A DNA stretch of 60,745 nucleotides from Clostridia bacterium (GCA_017524725.1 JAFXUZ010000096.1:1-60745), one strand, 5' to 3'; counted from the first letter of the stretch, positions 8,709 to 18,811 are shown. Program-made: numbers and translations. Notes: generated by a model from the sequence alone, not told the origin.

Positions 8709-8815
8709 CGGACGGATCCGGGGAGGGGCTTCGGGGCCGATCCGCGGCCGACATTGTTTTCCGCCCGCAGGAACGGAAGGGACCTCCTTTTCGTTATATT
8801 GATGCGGCGCTTTGC

Positions 8816-8844
8816 TTGTCTCAGGCCGTGGGATGGTGTAAAAT
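8816..8844 (+). promoter_or_regulatory. Promoter of the secreted protein-ftsK operon
   Basis: TTGTCT (8816-8821), a 17-base spacer and TAAAAT (8839-8844), followed by a GTGGAGG ribosome site and the ATG at 8862. Confidence 0.55.
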
Positions 8845-8861
8845 GAAAGGGTGGAGGTCCT

Positions 8862-10004
8862 ATGAAAGCGAAACGTTGTCTGGCGGCCGGGCTGGCCGCG
8901 TTTTTCGCCGCCGGAGCGGCGGCCTGCTTCGGGGAGGAGCCCGGAGGGGAAACACTGACCGTGACGCGCATGGAGTCGGCGGGAGCGGGCGGGAGCCTGG
9001 TGGCGTACCCCCTGCTGACCGGGAGCGAGAGCGCTTCCCGGATCAGCGCGGATGTTTTTTCGTCGGCGCGCGTCGGCGAATACCTGGCTCTCCTGAACTC
9101 GCTTTCCGGCGGAGGCACCGGATTGCAGATGGATTATACGCTTATCCGGGATCCTGCGGAGGGCATGGTATCCGTGGTCCTGTCGGCCAAAGGACGAATG
9201 CTTGAGGGACGGCCCTCCCAGGTGTGGTATCCCCTGGTCTACCATCTGGAGGACGGAAGCCGCGTGACGGCTGAGGACGTTTTTGAAGATCCTGACGCGG
9301 CCTGCGGCGCTATCGGGGCGTACCTTGAGGAGTACGTGGAAGAAGGGCTGTCCGATTACCTTGAAAACCGGGAGCTTTATCCCGTTCCGATGGATTCCTT
9401 TGCCCTGTGTGAAAGGGGCGTGATCTTTTATTACGATCATGACGCCCTCTGCTTCCTGTCGGGCTTTTCCGGGGAGGTGCTTATTCCTTACCGGGCGCTG
9501 GAGGGTCTCCTGAGGCAGGATTTTATCCCAAATGAAGGGGAAGGGGCCGAAACGGTTTTTTCCTGCCTTGAGGAAGGCCGCCTGAGGGGAGTGCCCGTAA
9601 AGCTCGGGGAAGACCTGGAAAGCACTCTCCTGCGCCTCAGGTCCACCGTCGACCCATCCTGGTGGCCCGGCGGCGAATGTTATGAGACCGAGGACGCCCG
9701 GATGCGGGGCGTATTGATCGTATCCATGGATGGGAGCGGTACGGTGGACGCCATCCTTGCCCGGGGGGAGGAGGCGGACGGTTTCATTCCCGGCGCGGGG
9801 GAAAGAAAAGACTGGCGCGGCATGCTCGGCGAGCCCGACGATACGGCCGCAGTCGCTCCGGGCGATCCGCTGGAAAAGATCCTCGGAACGGGCGAGGCCG
9901 ATATATACCGGCGGGGAGACTGCCTGCTGGCCCTGCACGCGGGGGATGAGGGGAAGCTTACAGGCGTCCTGATCGCGATTTCACAGAAGGGTATATTTGA
10001 ATGA
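8862..10004 (+). CDS. Exported protein with a DUF3298/RsiV-like segment, coupled to ftsK
   Basis: A 380-residue exported protein. The signal peptide covers about residues 1-24 (AAGAAACFGEE); the Cys has a poor lipobox, so lipidation is uncertain. The segment VWYPLVYHLEDGSRVTAEDVF (~125-146), followed by a region ending PMDSFALCERGVIFYYD and EVLIPYRAL, resembles the DUF3298 fold of RsiV and PdaC. The C-terminal third, with its own acidic and glycine-rich segment, is unrecognised. The TGA stop overlaps the ftsK ATG by four bases (ATGA), implying translational coupling. A periplasm-side or wall-associated role is inferred; function is unknown. Confidence 0.75.
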   Translation: MKAKRCLAAGLAAFFAAGAAACFGEEPGGETLTVTRMESAGAGGSLVAYPLLTGSESASRISADVFSSARVGEYLALLNSLSGGGTGLQMDYTLIRDPAEGMVSVVLSAKGRMLEGRPSQVWYPLVYHLEDGSRVTAEDVFEDPDAACGAIGAYLEEYVEEGLSDYLENRELYPVPMDSFALCERGVIFYYDHDALCFLSGFSGEVLIPYRALEGLLRQDFIPNEGEGAETVFSCLEEGRLRGVPVKLGEDLESTLLRLRSTVDPSWWPGGECYETEDARMRGVLIVSMDGSGTVDAILARGEEADGFIPGAGERKDWRGMLGEPDDTAAVAPGDPLEKILGTGEADIYRRGDCLLALHAGDEGKLTGVLIAISQKGIFE

Positions 10005-13000
10005 GCAAAAAACCGGAAAGAAAGAAAAAACCAAAGAGAGCCGGATCCATCCGTACGTCGCTGAACGCATGCTATTTCCGCCTGTCTGCGGGCGTGATCC
10101 TGCTGGTGCTCGGCGGACTTTTGCTGATGCCCGTTTTTATTCCCGGGGGGCAGAGCCTTGCCGTGGATGAAATGCGGCGCGCGCTGTACGGACTGGGAGG
10201 GGGCACCCTGGCGCTTTTTCTGCCCCTGTGGCTGATCTTACTGGCCGTGCTCATGCTGAACGGCATGTTCCACAGGGTCAGCGCCCGGTCGGCGTTTATT
10301 ACGGGCGCCGTATGGGCCCTGCTGCTGGGCTTTTTGACACTGGTGACCTTTGTAGACAACCGGGGGACCAGCATCATGTCGGATTACCGCGATACCCTGG
10401 CAGGCAGGGAGGGCGGGGCCCCGGGTTTTGCCGATTTTGTAAAGATCGCCTTTGAATATGGGGCCGACAGCCGCTACGGCCAGGGCGCCGTGGGCATGGC
10501 GGTCGCCTATCCCATATGGTGCTTTTTCCGCTTCAGCCATATCGGCGGAAGCGTGCTTCTGGGGGCGCTGATCCTGGTAATGGTCATGGTCCTTTTCAAT
10601 ATCCGTCCCTGGCGGATGATCAACGCGGTCTTCTATGAAACGGCCGAGCGCAGGAGACGCGCGCGGGACGGGGAAGACGATGCGGGGGGCCTGATCCCCG
10701 AACCTGATGAAGAGACCCCGGACAGCGTTTATCCCGTTCCGGAACAGGACGGATGGACCGTTCCCGCCCCCGTGCCGCAGTATGCGGCTCCGCGCGCCGG
10801 CGGGATGTATACCGCGCCGGCAGGGCCCGGCTATGACCTGATGGGCGGAATGCCCGGAGAAAGCCCGCGGCGGCAGAATACCTTTGAGGAAACGGCTGAC
10901 GCGGACGGGTACTACAGGGTGTCGGGAGAGAGCTTTTACAACGAATATATCCCGGAGGATCCCGGGAATAACGCACCGGCGAATGGTCCTGCGCCGCGGG
11001 CCGTTGAGCCCGCCGCCGGTCCGCCGCCCGCCGCGCCCGCTCCCCGGTCCTCAAGGAAGGCTCCGGACGCAAGGGAGATCGGGACGGCCGCCCCTGCAAA
11101 GGATACGGGCGCTCCCGCCGCAGCGGAAGACGAACGGATGGGGCGCGTATTTAACAGGAACGCGGTCCCGGAGGCGGCCCGTGAGGCTGTCAGGGCGGCT
11201 GTGCCGGCTAAAGCCGTGCCGGCCGCGGAGCAGCCCGCAGCGCCGGATAAGCAGGGCGTGCAGCCCGCGCCGTTAAGGGGCGCGCAGCAGCCGGAACGGG
11301 CCCGGAAGACCGGGGACCCCACGCCCGGGACAGGCAAACGGGCGGAGGAGGAAGCGCACGGAGGGACAGGCGCAAAGCAGGGCAGCTGGCTCGATCAGGT
11401 CCGCGGGGCGGAGAAGCGGCTGAAGGAAGAACCGGCGGACAGCCAGATGACCGAGCAGGTGGTGCGCGGCGGCGCCGTTCCCGTGAATACCGCCAGCGTC
11501 CTGGAAACGGACGTGCGGGTGCCTATCCGCCAGAACGCCGGGAACGCCGGCAGCGGTGAAAGCCTGGACGGAATGGAGCGGGGGCGGACCAGCAGCCTTG
11601 AGATCGATACCCGCTCAAATGTGAATTACCAGTATCCGCCCCTGACGCTGCTCAATCCGGGCGTGGACTTCAACACCATGGACCACAGCCAGGAGGACAA
11701 CCAGAAGGCGGTGGTGATCGAGGAGACTCTGAAGAGCTTCAGTATCCCCGCCGAGGTCAAGCGCATCATGCACGGCCCTGCGATCACGCGTTTTGCCATC
11801 CAGATCGCCCCCGGTATCCGGGTCCAGAGAGTGACAGGGATGGCCGACAACCTGGCCCTGAACCTGGCGACCCGGCACGTCCGCGTGGAAGCGCCCATCC
11901 AGGGAACAAATTACATCGGCATCGAGGTGCCCAACAACAAGATATCCAAGGTATCCCTCAGGGAAGTGCTGGAAAGCGAGCAGATGCGCAGCAACCCGTC
12001 GCCCCTGGCCGTCTCCCTGGGCAAGGATATCGCCGGGACCCCGGTGGTATGCGACCTGAGCCAGATGCCCCACCTGCTGATCGCCGGCGCCACGGGCTCC
12101 GGTAAATCGGTCTGCATCCATTCCATTGTCTGCAGCATCCTGGCTCGTTCGTCGCCCCAGGACGTCAGGCTGATCATGATCGATCCCAAACAGGTGGAAC
12201 TGTCGGTCTACAACGGCGTACCGCACCTGCTGATCCCGGTGGTGACGGATGTAAGGAAAGCCTCGGGAGCCCTCGGCTGGGCCGTGCAGGAGATGCACGA
12301 CAGGTATTCCAAGTTTAAGGACAACAATGTAAGGAACCTGGAAGGCTACAACCGCCTGCACGCGTCCGACGGCAAAAAGCTGCCCAACATCGTGCTGATC
12401 ATCGACGAAATGGCCGACCTGATGGACGTATGCCGCAAGGACGTGGAAGAATACATCCGCAGGCTGGCTGCCCTGGCCCGGGCGGCGGGCATCTATATGG
12501 TGCTGGCCACCCAACGGCCTTCGGTGGACGTTATTACCGGCGTTATCAAGAACAATATCCCCAGCCGCATCGCTTTCGCGGTTTCCAGCGGGACCGACAG
12601 CCGCACCATTTTGGATTCCTTCGGCGCGGAAAAGCTGATGGGGAAGGGCGACATGCTCTATAAACCCTCGGGAATGAGCGCCAACCGTGTCCAGGGAAGC
12701 TTTGTTTCTGACGACGAGGTGATGGCCTTTACCGATCATATCCGCAGCCGCAATACGGTGACGTACGACCAGGACATTATGGAGCACCTGACCAAAGCCG
12801 GCAGCAAATCCGGCGATGAGGTCAGCATGGATCTGTCCGACGGCGGAGACGACGAGGTGGACGACGGCAAGCCGGACTCCCTTCTGGAGGAGGCGATCCA
12901 GATGGCCATTGAGGACGGACAGACCTCCACATCCATGCTTCAGCGCCGCCTGCGCATCGGCTATGCCCGCGCCGGAAGGCTGGTGGACGAGATGGAAAGG

Positions 13001-13102
13001 CGCGGCGTCGTCAGCGCCCAGGACGGCTCCAAACCCCGCAAGACGCTGATCACCCGCGAACAGTATTACGAGATGTTCCCGGATGAAACTGCAGGGGAGT
13101 AA
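10001..13102 (+). CDS. ftsK: DNA translocase FtsK/SpoIIIE
   Basis: A 1033-residue hexameric DNA pump for chromosome segregation at the division or sporulation septum. The N-terminus is a four-helix membrane domain (about 28-50, 64-90, 96-115 and 170-195). Then comes an exceptionally long Pro/Ala-rich linker (~205-500). The motor follows, with Walker A Gly696-Ser703 (GATGSGKS) and Walker B around Asp802 (VLIIDEMADL). The C-terminal winged-helix gamma domain (~955-1015, TSMLQRRLRIGYARAGRLVD) reads polar KOPS/SRS-type sequences. The start overlaps the previous stop. The alternate frames inside the GC-rich linker are shadows. Confidence 0.95.
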   Translation: MSKKPERKKKPKRAGSIRTSLNACYFRLSAGVILLVLGGLLLMPVFIPGGQSLAVDEMRRALYGLGGGTLALFLPLWLILLAVLMLNGMFHRVSARSAFITGAVWALLLGFLTLVTFVDNRGTSIMSDYRDTLAGREGGAPGFADFVKIAFEYGADSRYGQGAVGMAVAYPIWCFFRFSHIGGSVLLGALILVMVMVLFNIRPWRMINAVFYETAERRRRARDGEDDAGGLIPEPDEETPDSVYPVPEQDGWTVPAPVPQYAAPRAGGMYTAPAGPGYDLMGGMPGESPRRQNTFEETADADGYYRVSGESFYNEYIPEDPGNNAPANGPAPRAVEPAAGPPPAAPAPRSSRKAPDAREIGTAAPAKDTGAPAAAEDERMGRVFNRNAVPEAAREAVRAAVPAKAVPAAEQPAAPDKQGVQPAPLRGAQQPERARKTGDPTPGTGKRAEEEAHGGTGAKQGSWLDQVRGAEKRLKEEPADSQMTEQVVRGGAVPVNTASVLETDVRVPIRQNAGNAGSGESLDGMERGRTSSLEIDTRSNVNYQYPPLTLLNPGVDFNTMDHSQEDNQKAVVIEETLKSFSIPAEVKRIMHGPAITRFAIQIAPGIRVQRVTGMADNLALNLATRHVRVEAPIQGTNYIGIEVPNNKISKVSLREVLESEQMRSNPSPLAVSLGKDIAGTPVVCDLSQMPHLLIAGATGSGKSVCIHSIVCSILARSSPQDVRLIMIDPKQVELSVYNGVPHLLIPVVTDVRKASGALGWAVQEMHDRYSKFKDNNVRNLEGYNRLHASDGKKLPNIVLIIDEMADLMDVCRKDVEEYIRRLAALARAAGIYMVLATQRPSVDVITGVIKNNIPSRIAFAVSSGTDSRTILDSFGAEKLMGKGDMLYKPSGMSANRVQGSFVSDDEVMAFTDHIRSRNTVTYDQDIMEHLTKAGSKSGDEVSMDLSDGGDDEVDDGKPDSLLEEAIQMAIEDGQTSTSMLQRRLRIGYARAGRLVDEMERRGVVSAQDGSKPRKTLITREQYYEMFPDETAGE

Positions 13103-13126
13103 GACGATATAAACGATATAAAACAG

Positions 13127-13172
13127 AAGAGCTGTGCGGAGATGACCGAAAAGGCCATGCCGCACAGCTCTT
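13127..13172. terminator. Bidirectional terminator between ftsK and ispE
   Basis: A perfect 13-bp stem (AAGAGCTGTGCGG at 13127-13139 with its complement at 13160-13172) sits between two convergent genes. Confidence 0.8.
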
Positions 13173-13236
13173 CTTATATGGGATCGATGGGGCGAGCGTA
13201 CGATTGTTGATGATCGACCGGGGAAACCGCTGCGGA

Positions 13237-14088
13237 TCATATCGTCGAGGTCACGATGCACACGCTTCCGGGGGATGAGTCCTTCAGGGCAAGGCAGGCC
13301 TTCACGGCCCGGTCCTCATCCCCGAAGACCCCGTATACGGCCGAGCCGGAGCCGGTCATCTGCGCAAAGGAGGCACCGGCGGAGTACAGGCGGCCGATAT
13401 CGGCACCGATCCGGGGACACAGGGAAAGGGCGGGGGGCTCGAGGACATTGGTGAGGACGGAGCGAAGGAACGCGCATGGCGACATGAGCGCCGCCGCGGC
13501 ACGGTCGTGATGATAGGATGTCCTGACTTCCGACCGGTCATACTGCCTGTAGACCGACCCTGTATCCAGCCCGTCGGGCCCCTTCAGAAGGACCAGGTGC
13601 CTTTTGGGCAGGGCGGGAAGGAGGGTGAGCGTTTCACCGATGCCCGTGACGCGCATGGGTTCCCTGTGGAGGCAGAAGGGAATGTCCGCGCCCAGGGGGA
13701 GGGAGAGGGCTTCCAGTTCCTTTATGGGCAGGTCGAGCCCCCACAAATGGTTCAGGGCCAGGAGCGCTGCCGCCGCGTCGGCACTGCCGCCGCCGAGGCC
13801 TGCCCCGGAGGGAATGCGCTTTTTCAGGGTGAAAGCCACGCCGAGGTTTACTCCGGCACGCTCCCGCAGGGCGAGCGCCGCCTTCAGGATCAGGTTCGAC
13901 CCGTCCAGAGGGGCGGGAAAGCTGCTTTCAGGGTCCAGGGTGAGGGTCAGGTCCTCCGAGGGGAGGACCTCCAGGGTGTCGTGCAGGGCGATGCGCTGGA
14001 GGATCATATCCACCAGGTGATATCCGTCGCTCCGCCGCCCCGTGATGTACAGGGACCAGTTGATCTTGGCACAGGCTTCAATGATCAT
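13237..14088 (-). CDS. ispE: 4-diphosphocytidyl-2-C-methyl-D-erythritol kinase
   Basis: A 283-residue GHMP kinase phosphorylating CDP-ME in the MEP pathway. Motif 1 is AKINWSLYITGRRSDGYH at the N-terminus. The ATP loop is PSGAGLGGGSADAAAAL (~90-106). Motif 3 is TGSGSAVYGVF (~244-254). The start at 14088 fits MIIEACAKIN, with an AAGGA site. The start lies inside the last codons of the upstream kinase gene (11-base overlap), so the two are probably translated together. It partners functionally with ispH at 2.6 kb. Confidence 0.93.
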   Translation of the reverse strand: MIIEACAKINWSLYITGRRSDGYHLVDMILQRIALHDTLEVLPSEDLTLTLDPESSFPAPLDGSNLILKAALALRERAGVNLGVAFTLKKRIPSGAGLGGGSADAAAALLALNHLWGLDLPIKELEALSLPLGADIPFCLHREPMRVTGIGETLTLLPALPKRHLVLLKGPDGLDTGSVYRQYDRSEVRTSYHHDRAAAALMSPCAFLRSVLTNVLEPPALSLCPRIGADIGRLYSAGASFAQMTGSGSAVYGVFGDEDRAVKACLALKDSSPGSVCIVTSTI

Positions 14089-15568
14089 TTGTTTTCCTTG
14101 CCGCGTCCGGCGCGGTGCCTTTCCTGAGCGTAAACTCAAAATCACATCCGCCCACACCGGAAACAAGGCGGATCTGCTGGTTGTGTTTTTCGATGATGAC
14201 CTTGCAGATGGCCAGGCCCAGTCCGGTGCCCTTGCCGACGGTGTGAGCCTTGTCGGCTTTATAAAAACGGTCGAAGATATGGGCGGCGTCTTTCTCGGAG
14301 ATGCCGATGCCGTTGTCCCTGACGTGGACGGTCACCTGCTGGCCCTCCGTCCGGGTGGAGATGGAGATCATGCCGTTGGTGGGGGTGTATTTGACGGCGT
14401 TGTCAAACAGGTTGTAGAGCACCTGCTGGATCTGTTCCGGATCGGCGCTCACATAGCAGCGCTCCTCCTCGAACAGGGTCTCTACCTCCATGTTCTTTTC
14501 TTCCAGGGTACTGACCCGGCTGATGATCACCCGGCGGGCCATTTCGTTGATGTCGAAATCCGATATGGCCAGGGCCACCTGGTCGTTTTCCATCCGGGAC
14601 AGGTTCAGGAGGCTGGAGATCAGCTTGCTGAGGCGTCGGGCTTCGTCGACAATGATGGAAAGATATTTATCACGGTCCTCCCCGGACACCGTGCCGTCCA
14701 GGAGTCCCTGGGCAAAGCCCTGGATGGAGGTGATGGGGGAGCGGAGCTCGTGGGAGATGTTGGCGACAAAATCCCGGCGGGACTGCTCGGTCATGGACAT
14801 CTGGTCCGCCATGTGGTTGAAGGCGGCGGCCAGGTCACGGATCTCCGAACTGCCGGAAGGGGTGACGCGCTTGGAAAAATCACCCCGGGCAAAATCCCCG
14901 GCGATGGCGGCGATATCGGTCAGCGGGCGGGTGATGCGGCGGGTGAGCAGGAAGGAAGCGGCTGCGATCAGGAGGAAGATGGCCAGCGCTGCCCCGAAGA
15001 GCTGGACCAGCAGGCCGTCATAAATGCCTTTGACGCTCTGGGGCCCGGTCCGGATGATCACGATGCCCATGATGTTGCTTTCACCGGTGGCGATATTGGT
15101 CTGCGTCCACGGAAACACCAGGGTAAAGAGGGGACCGGAGGCGGTGTTGGTCTTGACGGTGATCTCCTCCCCCTGCATGGCACGGGAGAGGTACGTGTTC
15201 AGTTCTGCGTCGGAGGGCAGCATCTGGAGGCTCTCGTTTTCGAGGGCCTCTTCCAGATAGTATGTCCTGGGCCGCCCGTCCCGGGTGACCACCACGGTGT
15301 AGGCGTTGAACTGGGTATAGATGGACCCGGTTTTTTCATACAGGTAATCCCTGGTGGTCGAGCGGCCGGAAAGGGTATACCACATTTCGTTCTGCAGGCT
15401 GTCGGCCAGGTAGACCACGTCCTTGGCCTGGTAGCATAACTGATCCAGGAGGGCGTTGATGCGCGTGTCACGGATGTTGACGTACAGCAAAAGGAACATG
15501 ACCAGGGTGAACACCAGGGAAATGGAGAGAAAAACGATCAGCAGCTGGGAAAACATACTGCGTTTCAT
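14078..15568 (-). CDS. Membrane sensor histidine kinase (HisKA/HATPase)
   Basis: A 496-residue sensor kinase. TM1 (~8-30) and TM2 (~187-208) flank an extracytoplasmic domain of ~155 residues. A HAMP domain follows (~209-262), then the HisKA H-box with phospho-acceptor His273 (SHELRSP). The ATPase domain shows the N-box NLFDNAVKYTP, G1 DNGIGISEKD, F-box FDRFYKAD and G2 GKGTGLGLA. It lies 90 bases downstream of its response regulator and overlaps ispE. The ribosome site GGGAGGAAA supports the start. This is a WalK/PhoR-like architecture; the signal is not identifiable. Confidence 0.93.
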   Translation of the reverse strand: MKRSMFSQLLIVFLSISLVFTLVMFLLLYVNIRDTRINALLDQLCYQAKDVVYLADSLQNEMWYTLSGRSTTRDYLYEKTGSIYTQFNAYTVVVTRDGRPRTYYLEEALENESLQMLPSDAELNTYLSRAMQGEEITVKTNTASGPLFTLVFPWTQTNIATGESNIMGIVIIRTGPQSVKGIYDGLLVQLFGAALAIFLLIAAASFLLTRRITRPLTDIAAIAGDFARGDFSKRVTPSGSSEIRDLAAAFNHMADQMSMTEQSRRDFVANISHELRSPITSIQGFAQGLLDGTVSGEDRDKYLSIIVDEARRLSKLISSLLNLSRMENDQVALAISDFDINEMARRVIISRVSTLEEKNMEVETLFEEERCYVSADPEQIQQVLYNLFDNAVKYTPTNGMISISTRTEGQQVTVHVRDNGIGISEKDAAHIFDRFYKADKAHTVGKGTGLGLAICKVIIEKHNQQIRLVSGVGGCDFEFTLRKGTAPDAARKTNDH

Positions 15569-15658
15569 ATCATTTCCTCCCCTTAATGACCATACAGGTT
15601 CTGAAGCGCCTGTGCGGGTATTCGTAGTTCCATGCCGGGTAAGAGCCGCTTTTGAAGA

Positions 15659-16378
15659 TCATTCCTTGACGTCAAATTTATAGCCCACGCCCCACACGGT
15701 CTTGATCTGCCAGCCGAACTGCTCGCTGTCCGCCAGCTTTTCACGCAGGCGCTTGATGTGGACGTCCACCGTGCGGGAGTCGCCGAAAAAGTCGAATCCC
15801 CATACCTGCTCGAGCAGCTGCTCGCGGGTGAATACATGGTTCTGGTGGGAGGCAAGGAAATAGAGCACCTCCAGTTCCTTGGGAGGCATTTCGATCGGCT
15901 TGCCCCGGTAGACCACCTCATAGGTATCCAGACTGATGTAGAGTTCTTTGAAGGAGAGGCCATGGTTGTCCCCCGGGGCCTCGGATGGGCCTGCGTCGGG
16001 CACGGTGCGGCGGAGCACGGCCTTGACCCGGGCGGTCAGCTCCTTGTTTTCGAAGGGCTTGGTGATATAATCGTCGGCGCCCAATTCCAGGCCCAGAACC
16101 TTATCAAAGGTGTCGTCCTTGGCGGTCAGCATGATGATGGGCACCTTGCTGCTCTGGCGGATCTCCCGGAGTACCTGCCAACCGTCCATGCCGGGCAGCA
16201 TGACGTCCAGCAGGATCAGGTGGATCTTTTCGCTCCTGAAGCATTCAAGGGCGGTGTCGCCACGGCCGCGGATATGGACTTCGTATCCCTCCTGAGAGAG
16301 GCAAAGCTTGATCAGCTGGGCGATATTCGGGTCGTCGTCCACAACGAGGATATGGGTCTTGTTATCTGCTGCGGGCAT
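15659..16378 (-). CDS. OmpR/PhoB-family response regulator
   Basis: A 239-residue two-domain regulator. The receiver domain has the acidic pocket VVDDDP, phospho-acceptor Asp58 (LLDVMLPGMDG), Thr (IIMLTAKDD) and Lys (DDYITKPFE). The winged-helix DNA-binding domain ends WQIKTVWGVGYKFD. The start is the ATG at 16378, 9-10 bases after AAAGGAG; the longer frame would need a TTG inside that site. It is partner of the downstream kinase and lies 56 bases after mutS2, so likely in one transcript. Confidence 0.93.
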   Translation of the reverse strand: MPAADNKTHILVVDDDPNIAQLIKLCLSQEGYEVHIRGRGDTALECFRSEKIHLILLDVMLPGMDGWQVLREIRQSSKVPIIMLTAKDDTFDKVLGLELGADDYITKPFENKELTARVKAVLRRTVPDAGPSEAPGDNHGLSFKELYISLDTYEVVYRGKPIEMPPKELEVLYFLASHQNHVFTREQLLEQVWGFDFFGDSRTVDVHIKRLREKLADSEQFGWQIKTVWGVGYKFDVKE

Positions 16379-16434
16379 GATAGTCAACTCCTTTATTTAT
16401 GCGCGGTCGGGACGCGTATGCCCGGGAAGGGGAT

Positions 16435-18786
16435 CTATTTAAAGGTCACGACGGTCACGCCGTCCTCACCCTCGCCGTAATGCCCCAGCCGGAAAGACTT
16501 CACATTGGAATGGCGTTTGAGGAACTGCTGGATGCCGCTGCGCAAAACACCGGTGCCCTTGCCGTGGATCAGGGTCACCTCGTGCAGCCCGGCCATGTAA
16601 GCGCTGCTCAGGTACCTGTCCGCCGCCATGATCGCTTCCTCCAGGTCCATTCCCCTCAGATCGCAGGACATGGGCACGGCGGCGCCGCCGGAAAGGCCAC
16701 GGGAAGTATTGACCGCTGCGTGCTTTTTGGGCTTTTCCTCCTGCACGATGCGCAGGGAAGCGAGCGGGGCTTTCATCTTCATTGAACCGACCTGAACGCT
16801 GGTGTCTCCATGGGAATCGGGAGCGGTCAAAACAGTCCCCTCCGCGTTGAGGGACAGCACCAGCACCCGGTCGCCCGGCTTGACGGACGCGGGAACGGGC
16901 CCTGCGGAAGGATCCGCGGAGGCGATGCCGTCGGAAAGTTCGTCAAGGGAGCGGTCCAGCTTTTTCTTAAGCGAAGCGGCGTCCCCGGCCGCGGCATTCC
17001 TGCGGATGTCCTTCATCTGCTGCAGGATGTCCGCGGCTTCACGGCGCGCCTTGTCCACCAGGCGGCGCGCCTCTTCCCGGGCCTTTCGTTCGGCGTTCTG
17101 CCTCAGGTCGCGGGTCTCCTTGTAAAGGTTCTCCGCTTCGTTGCGCAGACGGATGGTTTCCCTGCGGGCTTCTTCTGCCAGTTCACGCTCTTTTTCGGCC
17201 ACCTGGCGGTGATATTCGGCGTTGGCGATCACATCCTCAAAACGGACGGTGTCATGGCTCAGCAGCTCCCTGGCGCTGTCGATCAGGCTTTCGTCCAGGC
17301 CCAGCCTGCGGGAGATCTCGAAGGCGTTGGATTTGCCGGGAACACCGATGGAAAGCCGGTACGTGGGCCGGAGAGTGGAAACGTCGAACTCCACCGAAGC
17401 ATTTTCGACGCCGGGGGTGGTGAGTGCGTAGGATTTGAGCTCGCTGTAATGGGTGGTGGCGGCGGTGCGGATATGGCGTGCCGTCAGCGAGGAAAGAATG
17501 GCCTGGGCCAGCGCCGCTCCTTCCGTGGGATCGGTGCCGGCGCCGAGTTCGTCAAAGAGCACCAGATCCCTCTCCGTGACGCCGGAGGTGATCTCGACGA
17601 TGTTTTTCATATGGGACGAGAAAGTGGAAAGGGACTGTTCGATGGACTGCTCGTCGCCGATGTCGGCGTAGATCTCGTTGAAAACGGCAGTCACCGTGCC
17701 GGGCGCGGCAGGCAGCTGCAGACCGGCCTGGGCCATCAGGCAGAAAAGGCCGAGTGTCTTCAGGGATACCGTTTTGCCGCCGGTGTTGGGGCCGGTGATG
17801 ACCAGGGTGGTAAAGTCCTCGCCGATGCGCAGCGTCAGCGGGACGACCTTGTCGGCGGGGATCAGGGGGTGCCTGGCGCGGTTGAGCCTGACGATGCCCT
17901 CGTCGTTCATCTGGGGGACTACGGCGTCCATGGCGCGGGCGAGGGAGGCCTTGGCAAAGATGAAATCCAGACGGGTCAGAAGGGCGATATCACGGCTGAT
18001 GATGTCGGCGGCGTCGCCCACCTGGGCCGAAAAAGCGGCAAGGATACGGTCGATCTCGTTCTTTTCCTTGATGCGCCATTCACGAAGTTCGTTGCTCAGT
18101 TCCACCACGGCCATGGGTTCGATGTACAGCGTGGCCCCGGTCGCGGACTGGTCGTGGACCAGCCCGGGCACAAACTGGCGGTATTCCTGCCTGACCGGCA
18201 GCACATACCGGCCGGAACGGACGGTGACGATAGGCTCCATCAGGTATTTGGCGTAGGCGTTGCCGTGGGCCATGGCGTTGAGCTTTTCACGCACCCGATC
18301 CCCGCTCTGGCGGATGTGCCGGCGGATGTCGGCAAGCTCCGGACTGGCGTGGTCAGAAAGCTCTTCCTCTGACAGGATGGCGTCGGTAATGTCCCGGCAA
18401 AGGGAAGAGAGGGGCTGCAGAAGGGATGCGCAGGAGGTGATAAGGGGGGTATTTTCCCTGTCGGTCACAAGGGACGATCGGACGACGGCGGCGGCGCGAA
18501 GCACCTCTGCGACGCTTAAAAGCATTTTCATGTTCAGCGTCGCCCCTTTGGAAGCCAGGGACAGGAAGGGGGAGATGTCGCTGAAGGAGACCATGGGATT
18601 CTGGCCGGAATAAGTCATCACCGAAACGGCCTCCTCGGTTTCATTCTGGGCGGTTTCGATGTCCCGGATATCCCCCATGGGCTTCAGATTGAGGCACAGG
18701 GCCTTGCCGGATTCGCTACGGGCGTGGGAGGACAAAAGGGAACAGATCTTTGTGAATTCAAGGACGCGAAGGACGCGTTCGTTCAT
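16435..18786 (-). CDS. mutS2: Endonuclease MutS2 (Smr-domain)
   Basis: A 783-residue MutS2, a clamp-type ATPase/nuclease that suppresses recombination and/or rescues collided ribosomes in Firmicutes. Walker A is GPNTGGKT with Lys338, Walker B is LVLFDELGAGTDPTEGAAL, and a long charged coiled coil (~510-620) follows. The C-terminal Smr domain (~705-783) has CDLRGMDLEEA, LIHGKGTGVLR and RLGHYGEGEDGVTVV. It lacks the N-terminal mismatch-recognition domain of MutS, as expected. It follows zapA, as in many Firmicutes, with a terminator-like hairpin between. Confidence 0.95.
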   Translation of the reverse strand: MNERVLRVLEFTKICSLLSSHARSESGKALCLNLKPMGDIRDIETAQNETEEAVSVMTYSGQNPMVSFSDISPFLSLASKGATLNMKMLLSVAEVLRAAAVVRSSLVTDRENTPLITSCASLLQPLSSLCRDITDAILSEEELSDHASPELADIRRHIRQSGDRVREKLNAMAHGNAYAKYLMEPIVTVRSGRYVLPVRQEYRQFVPGLVHDQSATGATLYIEPMAVVELSNELREWRIKEKNEIDRILAAFSAQVGDAADIISRDIALLTRLDFIFAKASLARAMDAVVPQMNDEGIVRLNRARHPLIPADKVVPLTLRIGEDFTTLVITGPNTGGKTVSLKTLGLFCLMAQAGLQLPAAPGTVTAVFNEIYADIGDEQSIEQSLSTFSSHMKNIVEITSGVTERDLVLFDELGAGTDPTEGAALAQAILSSLTARHIRTAATTHYSELKSYALTTPGVENASVEFDVSTLRPTYRLSIGVPGKSNAFEISRRLGLDESLIDSARELLSHDTVRFEDVIANAEYHRQVAEKERELAEEARRETIRLRNEAENLYKETRDLRQNAERKAREEARRLVDKARREAADILQQMKDIRRNAAAGDAASLKKKLDRSLDELSDGIASADPSAGPVPASVKPGDRVLVLSLNAEGTVLTAPDSHGDTSVQVGSMKMKAPLASLRIVQEEKPKKHAAVNTSRGLSGGAAVPMSCDLRGMDLEEAIMAADRYLSSAYMAGLHEVTLIHGKGTGVLRSGIQQFLKRHSNVKSFRLGHYGEGEDGVTVVTFK

Positions 18787-18811
18787 GCGGATACACCTTC
18801 GTTTCTTATGA

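Noticed and set aside
6836..9118. 760-codon open frame on the minus strand across pnp
   Set aside because: Shadow of the GC-rich pnp coding strand; the plus strand encodes an unmistakable PNPase, and the minus frame has no ribosome site or protein features.
11615..13261. 548-codon minus-strand open frame across ftsK
   Set aside because: Antisense shadow of the FtsK motor; no start signals.
16810..18372. 520-codon plus-strand open frame across mutS2
   Set aside because: Antisense to Walker A, Walker B and coiled-coil regions of MutS2; no ribosome site.
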